Of a stretch of 64,000 nucleotides of DNA, positions 43,162 to 50,850 are shown one piece after another. Both the position numbers and the translations under genes were made by a program. The DNA comes from JACDAV01 sp964626755 (lineage in GTDB: Bacteria > Chloroflexota > Limnocylindria > Limnocylindrales > CSP1-4). The notes under the pieces are model-generated. The model had not been told where the DNA came from. It searched no databases and saw only the letters and a list, made by a program, of their open reading frames with translations. The first letter of the stretch is position 1, and the number at the start of each line of letters is the position of its first letter. The stretch lies in NCBI GenBank assembly GCA_964626755.1, contig CAZVGO010000039.1:10610-74609 (forward strand), given 5' to 3'.

Positions 43162-44421
43162 ATGCGTCGCCCGCTCGCCTTCCTCCTGTCCGGCCTGTTC
43201 GCCTTCGCGGTCCTGGCGGCGGGACCCCTCGGAACCACACCGGCCGTCTCCGCGGCGACAGCGATCGCGGCGACCACGACGTGCAGCAACGGCATCGACA
43301 ACACGGGCGGCCTCGGGCTGATCTGCGAGGTCACGGTTGTCAACACGATCTCCGCCAGCGGCGGATCGGCGACGGTCACCGTACGGGAGTGCCACGGCGC
43401 GGCTGGGGCCCCGACGGCATCCTGCTCGACGACGACCACCACCCTGTCCGAGCCGGTCACGACCGTCGATCAGTGCAACGGCTCGACGATGGGTGGCGGG
43501 AGCTGGATGCGCTGCACGGTCGAGATCACCAACAACATCTCGGGTGGCGTGGGGGCACCACAGACGGTGACTCAGTGCAACGACTCCACCAACGGTGGCG
43601 GGGGCACGCTCGAGTGCACCGTCCAGGTCACAAGCAACTTCTCTGAGCCTGCGAGCACGGTGCCGGCGACCGTGAGCCAGTGCGTTGTATCCGGCGACGG
43701 CGCCACCGGTGGCTGCGACCCTGCCCCTGCCACCCTGGCCGGCGCGACCGTCAACCAATGCAATGGCTCGGCCAACGGGGGGACGCTGGTCGGACTGATC
43801 TGCACCGCGACCGACATCGACGATGCCGGCATTCTCACGGTCGACCAGTGCAACCGCTCCGCCAACGGCGGCGGCTCCCTGCTCGACTGCTCGGTGAGCA
43901 TGGCGTTCAGTGCGCCCGAGCCGACGCCGGTTCCGACGCCCGAGCCGACGCCGGTTCCGACTCCAGTGCCTACGCCGGTTCCGACGCCCGAGCCGACGCC
44001 GGTTCCGACTCCAGTGCCTACGCCGGTTCCGACGCCCGAGCCGACGCCGGTTCCGACTCCGGTTCCGACGCCGGTTCCGACTCCGGTGCCTACGGCGGTG
44101 CCCACGCCCCCCGCGACGGCCGAGCCGACCGCGACCGCTGCGCCGACCCCGACCACGGAGCCGACCCCGATCCCCTCGGTCGCGCCGACCGCGGCGCCCG
44201 CCCCGTTGCCCACGCCAACCCTTGCGCCAGACGATTCGTCCACATCGACGTTGCAAGTCTTCCTGACCCCGGTGCTCACGCCGGTGCCGACCACTCCTCC
44301 GACGAGCACGGCGGAGCTCACTCCGGGCCACGCCGAGACCAAGCCCTGGGTCCTTGGGGGCCTCCTCTTCCTCTTCTCGCTGTCGCTTCTCGTCGCGGCC
44401 AGGCGCGCGCGGACCTACTGA
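43162..44421 (+). CDS. secreted Cys-repeat protein with Pro-Thr stalk and C-terminal membrane anchor
   Basis: A 419-residue surface protein. A signal peptide (MRRPLAFLLSGLFAFAVLAA) is followed by residues 35-250 with about six degenerate repeats built on QCN.S.N/M.GGG...C.V...., each with two Cys (for example QCNGSTMGGGSWMRCTVEIT, QCNDSTNGGGGTLECTVQVT, QCNRSANGGGSLLDC). Residues 254-350 are a Pro-Thr stalk with TPVPTPEP repeats encoded by 48-bp tandem DNA units. The C-terminus has a hydrophobic helix (VLGGLLFLFSLSLLVAARRA) and a short basic tail, as in sortase-anchored proteins, but no clear LPxTG. I know this Cys-repeat only as an uncharacterised module. The end overlaps the convergent radC gene by seven bases. 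Confidence 0.75.
   Translation: MRRPLAFLLSGLFAFAVLAAGPLGTTPAVSAATAIAATTTCSNGIDNTGGLGLICEVTVVNTISASGGSATVTVRECHGAAGAPTASCSTTTTTLSEPVTTVDQCNGSTMGGGSWMRCTVEITNNISGGVGAPQTVTQCNDSTNGGGGTLECTVQVTSNFSEPASTVPATVSQCVVSGDGATGGCDPAPATLAGATVNQCNGSANGGTLVGLICTATDIDDAGILTVDQCNRSANGGGSLLDCSVSMAFSAPEPTPVPTPEPTPVPTPVPTPVPTPEPTPVPTPVPTPVPTPEPTPVPTPVPTPVPTPVPTAVPTPPATAEPTATAAPTPTTEPTPIPSVAPTAAPAPLPTPTLAPDDSSTSTLQVFLTPVLTPVPTTPPTSTAELTPGHAETKPWVLGGLLFLFSLSLLVAARRARTY
43921..44098 (+). repeat. 48-bp tandem repeat encoding the Pro-Thr stalk
   Basis: Two full 48-bp units (43945-43992 and 43993-44040) are flanked by partial copies. Each encodes 16 residues of TPVPTPVPTPVPTPEP type. It is coding, inside the Cys-repeat surface protein, and is prone to copy-number change by slippage. 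Confidence 0.9.
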
Positions 44422-45185
44422 CCCGACGCACCCGCCCGGGCCGGTCGGTCGAATGACACACCCCGGTCGCGGAGGGATACGAACGCGTCGTGGCCGACGA
44501 TCAGGTGATCGAGCAGCTGGATGTCGAGGAGACGGCCGGCCGCGAGGGCCTCGGCCGTCAGGTGGAGGTCGTCCGGTGAGGGCGTCGGGTCGCCCGACGG
44601 GTGGTTGTGGACGAGGATGACCCCGGTCGCGTTGAGCCGGACGGCATCCCGATAGAGCTCTCCGACCCGGACGAGCGACGACGCGACGTTGCCCTGGTAG
44701 ACGGTCGCGACCCGCAGGACGACGTTCTTCGTGTTGAGCAGCACGACCCGGAGCTCCTCCCGCTCGAGCCGGCCCATCTGAAGGACGAGCCGGTCGGCGA
44801 CGTCGCGCGGTGAGCGGACCGTCCAGCGGGCAGCCGGCCAGTCGGCGAGGAGACGCCGGCCCAGCTCGAACGCAGCGGTCAGCTGGGCCGCCTTCGCGCG
44901 CCCGACGCCGGGGATCGCCTCGAGCTCGATGTCCGTCGCCCGAGCCAGCCCGGTCAGCCCCTCGTGACGGGCGAGTGCCTCCTCCGCCAGCCCGATCGCC
45001 GACCGGCCTGCCGCCCCGGAACCCCACAGGAGGGCGATCAGCTCAGCCGAGGTCAGACCCGCCGCGCCGCGGAGTGCAAGCCGCTCGCGCGGACGCTCCG
45101 CGGGCGGGATCTCGCGAATCGCCCGGCCCTGTGAAGCGCGCCGGTTCGGTGTCGAGACCGGCTCGTCGATCACCGCACACCTCAC
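44415..45185 (-). CDS. radC: RadC family JAMM protein
   Basis: RadC proteins were once linked to DNA repair; their true role is unclear. The 256-residue product has the N-terminal IREIPPAERPRERLALRGAA region, a helix-hairpin-helix (LEAIPGVGRAKAAQL), and the C-terminal JAMM metal site VILVHNHPSGDPTPSPDDLH. The start is GTG 45185; GTG 45173 with GAGG six bases before it is an alternative that removes four residues. It stands alone between a converging repeat protein and the CPBP protease gene, with 160 bp of noncoding sequence upstream. Confidence 0.93.
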   Translation of the reverse strand: MRCAVIDEPVSTPNRRASQGRAIREIPPAERPRERLALRGAAGLTSAELIALLWGSGAAGRSAIGLAEEALARHEGLTGLARATDIELEAIPGVGRAKAAQLTAAFELGRRLLADWPAARWTVRSPRDVADRLVLQMGRLEREELRVVLLNTKNVVLRVATVYQGNVASSLVRVGELYRDAVRLNATGVILVHNHPSGDPTPSPDDLHLTAEALAAGRLLDIQLLDHLIVGHDAFVSLRDRGVSFDRPARAGASGQ

Positions 45186-45345
45186 GAGTTCGTGGCCGCG
45201 AGCGCGGCGTTCCCGGGCCCGAATGACGGGAGCCCGCCGATTCCCCCCGCCATCCGGACCCTGGGAACATCGATGAGGCTACCGGTCAGGGCTCACCCGG
45301 CCATCACCGGGGACTTCGTGGCGGCTCATCTCGGCCGGCGAGGTA

Positions 45346-46341
45346 TCAGCTCCCGGGAGCGTTTCCCAGCCCGGCTGCGAGGGCGATGATCGGCAGCCCG
45401 TTGTACGTCGCGTGGAGGAAGATCGGCGCGACGAGCGAGCGTCGCTGGAGGAACAGCCAGCCGAGCGTCAGTGCGACCGGGAGCCGGACGAGCGAGGCGA
45501 ACAGAGCGAGCTTGAGACCCTCGACCGGTTCCACCGCCCCGAGCGTCAGGACGTGGGCGACGGCGAAGAAGACCGCGCCCTGGATGAGCGCCCGGCGCGC
45601 TCCGTAGATGCGGGCCCAGGCCGTCGTCGCGAAGCCGCGGAAGAAGATCTCCTCGCCGATCGGTGCGATGACCGCCGCGACTGCGAGGTTGAGGACGACT
45701 CCCGCCGCGTCGGTGGCCGGCGGAAGCACGGGATCCGGGAGCGGCAGGAAGGTGCTGAGCAACGCGGCCACGATCCCCGTGACGGCCAGCACCGGGACGG
45801 CCAGCGCGGCGCCCCAGGCGGCATCCTCGGCGAAGCCCCGGCTGCTCGCCCGGAAGCCCAGATCTCGCCACGTCAGGGCACCCGTCCCGACCACGAGGAA
45901 GCGCACGAGCCCGACATAGGACCCGAAGATGATCACGCTCCCGACGAGCGTGAAAAGGGGCGCCTCGGGGCTCAGCCCGAGGCGGATGAGGAGGCTCCCC
46001 AGAACGGCCGACAGGAAGAGCGTCGACGACACGGACGCCGCGAACACGAGCACCGGCGAGGGGCCTGCGTAGGTCGTCACCCCCGCTGCCCGCCGCTCGA
46101 TCGCCTGCGAGCCGGCGGCCGCGACGAGCCCGAGGGTCAGCAGCGCGGTCCCGGCTGCGAACAGGATCACGCCGGCGAGACCGGACCCCGCGAGCGCAGC
46201 GACGATGGTCGCGCCGAGGCCAATGAGGGAGGCCAGCCACCCGACGAGGAACAACGCGGGGGCGGCGCGGCCCTCGAGGCTGAAGACCGTCAGGCCGAGC
46301 GGCCGCCGGGGCTCATCTGGCTGAGCGGGATCAGAGGTCAC
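45346..46341 (-). CDS. CPBP family intramembrane glutamic endopeptidase
   Basis: A multi-pass membrane protein of the CAAX-protease/bacteriocin-processing family. The 331-residue sequence has about eight hydrophobic segments. The motifs are PIGEEIFFRGFATTAWARI (the EExxxR of motif 1), FFAVAHVLTL (motif 2 His) and LVAPIFLHATYNGLPIIALA (motif 3 His/Asn). Those residues form the active site in the family. Substrate is unknown. The start is GTG 46341. TAAGGT is 12 bases upstream at 46354-46359 and may be a -10, giving a short leader. Confidence 0.9.
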   Translation of the reverse strand: MTSDPAQPDEPRRPLGLTVFSLEGRAAPALFLVGWLASLIGLGATIVAALAGSGLAGVILFAAGTALLTLGLVAAAGSQAIERRAAGVTTYAGPSPVLVFAASVSSTLFLSAVLGSLLIRLGLSPEAPLFTLVGSVIIFGSYVGLVRFLVVGTGALTWRDLGFRASSRGFAEDAAWGAALAVPVLAVTGIVAALLSTFLPLPDPVLPPATDAAGVVLNLAVAAVIAPIGEEIFFRGFATTAWARIYGARRALIQGAVFFAVAHVLTLGAVEPVEGLKLALFASLVRLPVALTLGWLFLQRRSLVAPIFLHATYNGLPIIALAAGLGNAPGS

Positions 46342-46419
46342 GACTGAGGGGCAACCTTACCTGCGGTCAAATCCTCCGAGGTCCACGGCCGAGCTCCGCG
46401 AGGCCTGTGGCCCGGGGAC

Positions 46420-47058
46420 TCAACGCTCCGGCAGGGGGTCAGTCGATGCTCGCGTGCCGCGCGGTCCCTGCTGCCCGACGGCGCGGATCGCTGCGCGGCC
46501 GGTCCCCCGATCCGGGACAGTGCTCGTGCTGGCGATTCGGGTGGCGTCCTCGGCCACGGGCAGCGCGTGGACGGCTGACTCTCGCCGTTCGAAGTCCTTG
46601 CCGCACCAGGCGCACAGCGACCAGTCGAGTCCCACGAGGCGACTGCAGTTGGGGCAGACGCGGTTGAGCCGCGTCCGGCAGGTTGGGCAGATGATCCACT
46701 CGTCGTTGATCCGCCGTGCGCAGGTCGGGCAGCTCCTGATTGCCTCGACCTCGGCGAGGAGCGCCTCCTCGGCCAGGTTGCGCTCGTAGACCTCGCCGAT
46801 CTTCTCCTGCGGCCGGATGATCCGGTACACGAAAACCGCGAGGGGAAAGAAGATCGGCGTGAAGACGATGATGAAGGCCGCGGCGAGGTACGGGAGGATC
46901 GGGTTCTCCGTCCGCAGCTGCATGTCGCGGAAGGCCCAATAGGCGGCGGCCAGCCAGAGGATGACGAAGTAGATCGCGATCGCCTGGATACCGGTCTTGA
47001 CGATCGGATTGTCGAAGATGCCGGCGATCGTCTTGCCGATCTCGTCGAAGATGTCCAT
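46420..47058 (-). CDS. double zinc-ribbon membrane protein
   Basis: A 212-residue protein of unknown role. Two hydrophobic helices (about residues 22-42 and 57-82) span the membrane. Then comes a cytosolic-type zinc-ribbon pair with eight Cys in CPTC..., CPTC..., CPNC and CAWC pairs (for example RSCPTCARRINDEWIICPTC), consistent with two double zinc ribbons. The last 50 residues are low-complexity. TACACT at 47135-47140 is a possible -10. Its neighbour at 47192-48523 also starts with a zinc ribbon and ends in membrane helices, so the two may act together. Function cannot be assigned. Confidence 0.7.
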   Translation of the reverse strand: MDIFDEIGKTIAGIFDNPIVKTGIQAIAIYFVILWLAAAYWAFRDMQLRTENPILPYLAAAFIIVFTPIFFPLAVFVYRIIRPQEKIGEVYERNLAEEALLAEVEAIRSCPTCARRINDEWIICPTCRTRLNRVCPNCSRLVGLDWSLCAWCGKDFERRESAVHALPVAEDATRIASTSTVPDRGTGRAAIRAVGQQGPRGTRASTDPLPER

Positions 47059-47134
47059 GCGCCTGGGTGCGCGCCTCCATGCCTGGGGCCGACCTTGCCG
47101 TGTGACACGCCCCCGCGCCGACGGCGACCGGGGC

Positions 47135-47140
47135 AGTGTA
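47135..47140 (-). promoter_or_regulatory. possible -10 box of the zinc-ribbon gene at 46420-47058
   Basis: TACACT on the minus strand, 77 bp before ATG 47058, in a 133-bp noncoding region. There is no -35 and no other support. Confidence 0.25.
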
Positions 47141-47191
47141 GCAGCGCGAGATGCCGTGCAGCCGGGCCGGTCAGGCCTGCCGCGCTCCGGG

Positions 47192-48523
47192 TCAGACGGC
47201 GGGCTCGTCCTCTGCGTGACGCTCCTGCCGAACCGCGAGCAGTCCGCCGATGATCAGGAGCAGAGCCGCAGTTGCCTCGGCAAGGGTGCCGATCGCGCTG
47301 GCGCCGTCCATGAGATAGGGCCACACGATCCCGAGAAGGAGCCCGCCGAGCACGAGGCCGGCGACGCCGGTCCGGAGCCAGGCCGGCATGCGGTTCGGGA
47401 GGATCGCCAGGGCGAGCGTCACGACCGTGAAGAGCAGCAACAGCAGGCGGGACGAGCTCGCGAGCCCCCACGTGTCGAGGTACCCGAAGCCGCCCTGGCC
47501 CGGGATCATCCGCGACCACGGCAGGAGGAAGCCGGCGATCGCCGCGGCGGCCCCGGCAGCGATCAGCCAGCCCGGCAACGACTTGGGTGCATCGAACTGG
47601 AGGTCCGCGAAGAGCGAACCGATCGAGGGCCGCGGCTCCGCATCCGGCTCGTCCGCCGGCGCAGCCGGCGAGGAAACAGCCGCGGTTGGCCGGGGTGAGG
47701 TGGCGATCGAAGGCCGAGCTGATCCCGGTAGCAGGAGCTGCCCGCGGGGAAGGCCGGAGTCGCGCGCACTGAATGCCCCCGACGGGGGCAGATACGCGCC
47801 GGGTGGCGGCGTGGCCGCCTTCGCCCGATCCGCCCCGACCGGTGCCACCGCCGCGGGGAGGCCGACCGGCCCGCTCGATCCGGGCGGACCGCCTGCCCAG
47901 GCCGGCAGGCCACCCGTCCCATGGGCGCCGTTCCCGTTGCTGACGCCCGCCGGCGCTGGACCGCTGGGCTGGCCGGTCAGGCCGTCGAAGTCCTCGTCAC
48001 GGGGCCGCTGAACGCCGTCGCGGCGCCAGGGCGAGGGCCCGCCCAGGGCCCCTGTCCCGGATGGCACCCAGTCGCCGAGGACCGGTGGCGTCGGGACCGG
48101 GGCGGGCGACGTCGGATCGAGCCGGGCGGCCAGCGTGACCGCCCCGACCTTCGACGGGGCGAGCATGGGGGCGCCGCGTCGCGGGCCGGCCGCGGGCGAT
48201 GCGGACGGCGGGCGGGGGGAACCGGGGGCGGCGCCGGCCGCGACCGCGGCCTGAGGTTCCTCGGCCGCGGAAGACTCGTTCTGCTTGGCGCGCCAGCGGC
48301 GCCGGCGGCGGGCCGCCGGGGCCTCGTCCGTGGCGACAGCCGGCTCCGCCGGCTCCGGCGCGGCGACGTCAGGCGCGGGGGCGGGGGCGGGGGCGACCGG
48401 CGCGACCACGCGCGCACGACCGCCGGCGACGGCGGCGAGGAGGGATCCACAGGCCGGGCAGGACAGCCGTCCGTAGGGCAGCGTCTCGCTGCATTCCGGG
48501 CATACGACCGTTCTGGCTGCCAC
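47192..48523 (-). CDS. zinc-ribbon, low-complexity, membrane-anchored protein
   Basis: A 443-residue protein of unknown function. The N-terminus has a CPEC..CPAC zinc ribbon (VVCPECSETLPYGRLSCPAC). Residues 45-310 are Ala/Pro/Gly/Ser-rich with a basic patch (ARRRRRWRAKQ) and probably disordered. The C-terminal 130 residues carry about four transmembrane helices (LPGWLIAAGAAAAIAGFLLP, LLLLLFTVVTLALAILPNRM, VAGLVLGGLLLGIVWPYLMD, ATAALLLIIGGLLAV). GTG 48523 has GGGAGG upstream at proper spacing, which fixes the start. It lies 38 bp after a multi-pass membrane protein gene and is probably cotranscribed with it. Confidence 0.72.
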   Translation of the reverse strand: MAARTVVCPECSETLPYGRLSCPACGSLLAAVAGGRARVVAPVAPAPAPAPDVAAPEPAEPAVATDEAPAARRRRRWRAKQNESSAAEEPQAAVAAGAAPGSPRPPSASPAAGPRRGAPMLAPSKVGAVTLAARLDPTSPAPVPTPPVLGDWVPSGTGALGGPSPWRRDGVQRPRDEDFDGLTGQPSGPAPAGVSNGNGAHGTGGLPAWAGGPPGSSGPVGLPAAVAPVGADRAKAATPPPGAYLPPSGAFSARDSGLPRGQLLLPGSARPSIATSPRPTAAVSSPAAPADEPDAEPRPSIGSLFADLQFDAPKSLPGWLIAAGAAAAIAGFLLPWSRMIPGQGGFGYLDTWGLASSSRLLLLLFTVVTLALAILPNRMPAWLRTGVAGLVLGGLLLGIVWPYLMDGASAIGTLAEATAALLLIIGGLLAVRQERHAEDEPAV

Positions 48524-48561
48524 GCGCACCTCCCTGCCGCCCGGCGGGGGCGGGACCGGAG

Positions 48562-49620
48562 CTACACGGTGCCAGACGATCCGGTCGACGACCAACCCCC
48601 CGGACGGGGACTACCCGAGCCGCCGATGGTCCCGACCTCGTGCTCAGCGAGAGTACCCACGTCCCACTCGGAGCCGACCCGATGGCGCAGCCACTCGGCG
48701 GTCCACGCGTAGCTCCTCCAGGCTGTGACACCCGCCGCCAGGGCCAGCCCGCCGAGCCATAGGATGACGAACAGGACGGTGGCGAGCACGGCCCCGGGGG
48801 GCAGGGCGCCGCCGAGCAGCATGACCCGCGCCCACGACCATCCGACGCCGGCTGCCACGACCGAAGGAACAAGCGTGACGAGGAGCCCGAACGTCGTAAG
48901 CCCGAGGGTCGCGAGCGAGGACCGGTATCGGAAGAGGTCGAGATAGGCCTGCCGGAGGCTGCGACCGGGCGACGCGCCACCGAGGACAAAGTGGCGGGCG
49001 GCGAGGCCGCCGGCCGCCTCCCCGATGAGCCATGTCACCAGGACGAGCGCGACGGCGTCCGGCACGGCCGAGATGACCCGGACCGCGAGCGGGCTGACCA
49101 CCTCGAGCGGGTTGACGAGCTCGCGGTAGCCCGCCTGGCCGATCCGCGCGGCCCCCCAGGCGAGCGCCGCGGCGAGCGGCGCGTGGGCAAGGAGCCTCAG
49201 CGCGAACACCCGGACCGCGAGGCGGCGGCGCGGCGGCGGGACGATCGATCCGAAGCCCAGCTCCTCGTTCGCCGCCGCGTCGCGGACCACGACCACGTCC
49301 GCCCACCCGCCGAGGATTCCACCGGCAACGATCCACAGGGCGGCTACCGCAAGCGTGCCGACGAGGATCACGACGACCTCGGCCGAGACCTGGCCGAACA
49401 CGAACGGCACGAGCCAGGGAGCGACGACGTTGGCGACCCCAGCGGGAGTCGGCAGCACGATGATCGGCAGGAGGAAGAGGATCAGGCCGCCGCGAGCGAG
49501 GAAGCCGGCGAGTGCCACCGGCCACGCGGCCGGCGCTGTAAGCGCGCCGAGCGCTCCTCCGACCATGGCCGTCGGCCAGGGGACCGAGGCGGCGCGCGGT
49601 TCGTCGGGGGGTGCGGACAT
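48562..49620 (-). CDS. multi-pass membrane protein of unknown function
   Basis: A 352-residue protein with about six or seven hydrophobic segments in its first 300 residues, and a Ser/Gly-rich C-terminal tail. It has an N-terminal ALTAPAAWPVALAGFLARGG and a repeated small-residue pattern, but no motif that I recognise. The ATG at 49620 is clear. TAGACT at 49634-49639 (minus strand) is a possible -10 giving a leader of about six bases. It is upstream of the zinc-ribbon protein at 47192-48523; both are likely envelope components of unknown role. Confidence 0.65.
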   Translation of the reverse strand: MSAPPDEPRAASVPWPTAMVGGALGALTAPAAWPVALAGFLARGGLILFLLPIIVLPTPAGVANVVAPWLVPFVFGQVSAEVVVILVGTLAVAALWIVAGGILGGWADVVVVRDAAANEELGFGSIVPPPRRRLAVRVFALRLLAHAPLAAALAWGAARIGQAGYRELVNPLEVVSPLAVRVISAVPDAVALVLVTWLIGEAAGGLAARHFVLGGASPGRSLRQAYLDLFRYRSSLATLGLTTFGLLVTLVPSVVAAGVGWSWARVMLLGGALPPGAVLATVLFVILWLGGLALAAGVTAWRSYAWTAEWLRHRVGSEWDVGTLAEHEVGTIGGSGSPRPGGWSSTGSSGTV

Positions 49621-49659
49621 GACGGGTGCCCGGAGTCTAGCCCGCCGCCCCGATCCGGG

Positions 49660-50118
49660 TCAGCGCCGCCGAAGCCCCTCGACCGACCGGCCGAACCCGG
49701 CGAGAACCATCTCGGCCAGCTCGTTCGGGCGGAGCGCCGCCGCCCGGACCGGCTCCCACTTGAACGCCGCGCGCAGCGCGACCGGTGAGCGCCAGGGCCG
49801 GGCGGGGTCGTCCGGCGGGACGACCGGCGTCAGCCTGATCGCGAGGCGGCCTCCCTCCTCGAGGATGAGCCCGGACAGGGAGCCTGCCAAGGCAGGGCCG
49901 AGGCGCGCAAGCGGCGGGTCCGGCGGAGGGCCCGCCTCTGGGGCGACGTCGGTGAAGCTGACCACGCCATCGTCATCGGCGACCCAGAGAACGGTCAGCC
50001 ACCAGTCGTCGGGGCCGCTGGACGGCCGGCCCAGGCCGGCGCGCAGGCGGCGATCGCCGACGCGAATGTCGTGCTCGCGGAGGAAGGACGGACCCGGCGG
50101 AGGGAGGCGATCGGGCAC
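49660..50118 (-). CDS. small soluble protein of unknown function
   Basis: A 152-residue protein with no domain that I can name. It contains WWLTVLWVADDDGVVSFTDV and ends NELAEMVLAGFGRSVEGLRR. It is proline-rich between these. There is no signal peptide or membrane segment. The GTG at 50118 is the first start after the previous gene's end (28 bp gap); in-frame sequence further upstream is low-complexity and overlaps that gene, so it was excluded. It follows the coiled-coil zinc-ribbon protein and may share its operon. Confidence 0.5.
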   Translation of the reverse strand: MPDRLPPPGPSFLREHDIRVGDRRLRAGLGRPSSGPDDWWLTVLWVADDDGVVSFTDVAPEAGPPPDPPLARLGPALAGSLSGLILEEGGRLAIRLTPVVPPDDPARPWRSPVALRAAFKWEPVRAAALRPNELAEMVLAGFGRSVEGLRRR

Positions 50119-50146
50119 CGCGGGAGGATAGTCCCGCCGGCCATGG

Positions 50147-50701
50147 TCAGTCGGAGCGGTCTCCGGGGGCGGCCTCGACCGGACCGGCGTCCTCGTGACC
50201 GGCTGCATGATCGGCATCGGACGGGGGACCTTCGACCGGGGCGGCCGAGCTCCCCTCGCGGGCCTCGCGGGCTTCGGCCCTGAGCGCCTCGGCCTGCATT
50301 CGGAGGCTTGCCTCCTCGGCTTCGAGCGCGGCCTCGGCCCGGAGCGCCTCGGTCTGCGCCCGGAGGCTCGCCTCCTCGGCGAGGAGTTCGAGGCGGAGCA
50401 TCTCCCGGCGGACTTCCAGGGGCGGGAGCGCAAGTGAACCGGGAGGCGCCGGCAGATCAGCGTCGTCGTAGTCCCCGCTGATCCAGGAGATGAGGCGGCT
50501 CCGGCGCTGGGGGGTCGTGAGCCGCCGCGCGCGGGAGATCGCCTCCTGATCGAGCGACGTCACGCCCGGCAGGCTGGCATCGGTGTCACCGGTGAGGCCC
50601 GCGCCACACGCTGGGCAGTTCGCCAGGGCCGGCCCGATCTCGGCCGAGCACCACGGGCAATGCACAGCTGTCGGCGGCTCGGTCCGGAGTTCGTCGACCA
50701 T
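50147..50701 (-). CDS. zinc-ribbon coiled-coil protein of unknown function
   Basis: A 184-residue protein. The N-terminus has a CPWC..CPAC ribbon (VHCPWCSAEIGPALANCPAC). The middle carries a coiled coil built from a near-perfect 20-residue duplication (EEASLRAQTEALRAEAALEA and EEASLRMQAEALRAEARE). The tail is acidic and low-complexity. Like its neighbours at 46420 and 47192 it joins a zinc ribbon to a structural segment, but has no membrane helix. ATG 50701 was preferred to GTG 50710 because TAGAGT sits at 50709-50714, seven bases upstream of the ATG and overlapping the GTG, as in a leaderless promoter. Confidence 0.65.
   Translation of the reverse strand: MVDELRTEPPTAVHCPWCSAEIGPALANCPACGAGLTGDTDASLPGVTSLDQEAISRARRLTTPQRRSRLISWISGDYDDADLPAPPGSLALPPLEVRREMLRLELLAEEASLRAQTEALRAEAALEAEEASLRMQAEALRAEAREAREGSSAAPVEGPPSDADHAAGHEDAGPVEAAPGDRSD
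50282..50380 (-). repeat. 60-bp tandem duplication in the coiled-coil gene
   Basis: The copy at 50282-50320 and the copy at 50342-50380 are nearly identical with a 60-base period, encoding the two EEASLR...EALRAEA segments of the zinc-ribbon coiled-coil protein. Confidence 0.75.
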
Positions 50702-50708
50702 CGGCGCC

Positions 50709-50714
50709 ACTCTA
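50709..50714 (-). promoter_or_regulatory. -10-like box for the leaderless zinc-ribbon coiled-coil gene
   Basis: TAGAGT on the minus strand, seven bases before ATG 50701. It overlaps the alternative GTG at 50710, which argues for the ATG. The remaining noncoding bases up to the guaA stop at 50851 show nothing else that I can support. Confidence 0.5.
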
Positions 50715-50850
50715 GCCCGCGCCTCTCCGACCGAAAGTACCCCGATAGTCCGGTGTGGTTAGGTACCGTTGCCGAGTCCTCGGGCCAATGGCCTCGTAGA
50801 GCTCAGCCTTGGACCTCGGAGAGCGGGTACCGGTTCGTCTCGGAGGGTGC

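Noticed and set aside
43921..44098. Regular repeats suggesting a CRISPR array
   Set aside because: The units are contiguous 48-bp tandem repeats without spacers and are translated as TPVPTPEP; they are a coding stalk, not CRISPR.
43018..45027. 669-residue Arg-rich reading frame on the minus strand
   Set aside because: It runs antisense through the Cys-repeat surface protein and overlaps radC. Its composition (long RRNR runs) reflects the complementary strand of the Pro-Thr stalk, so it is not a gene.
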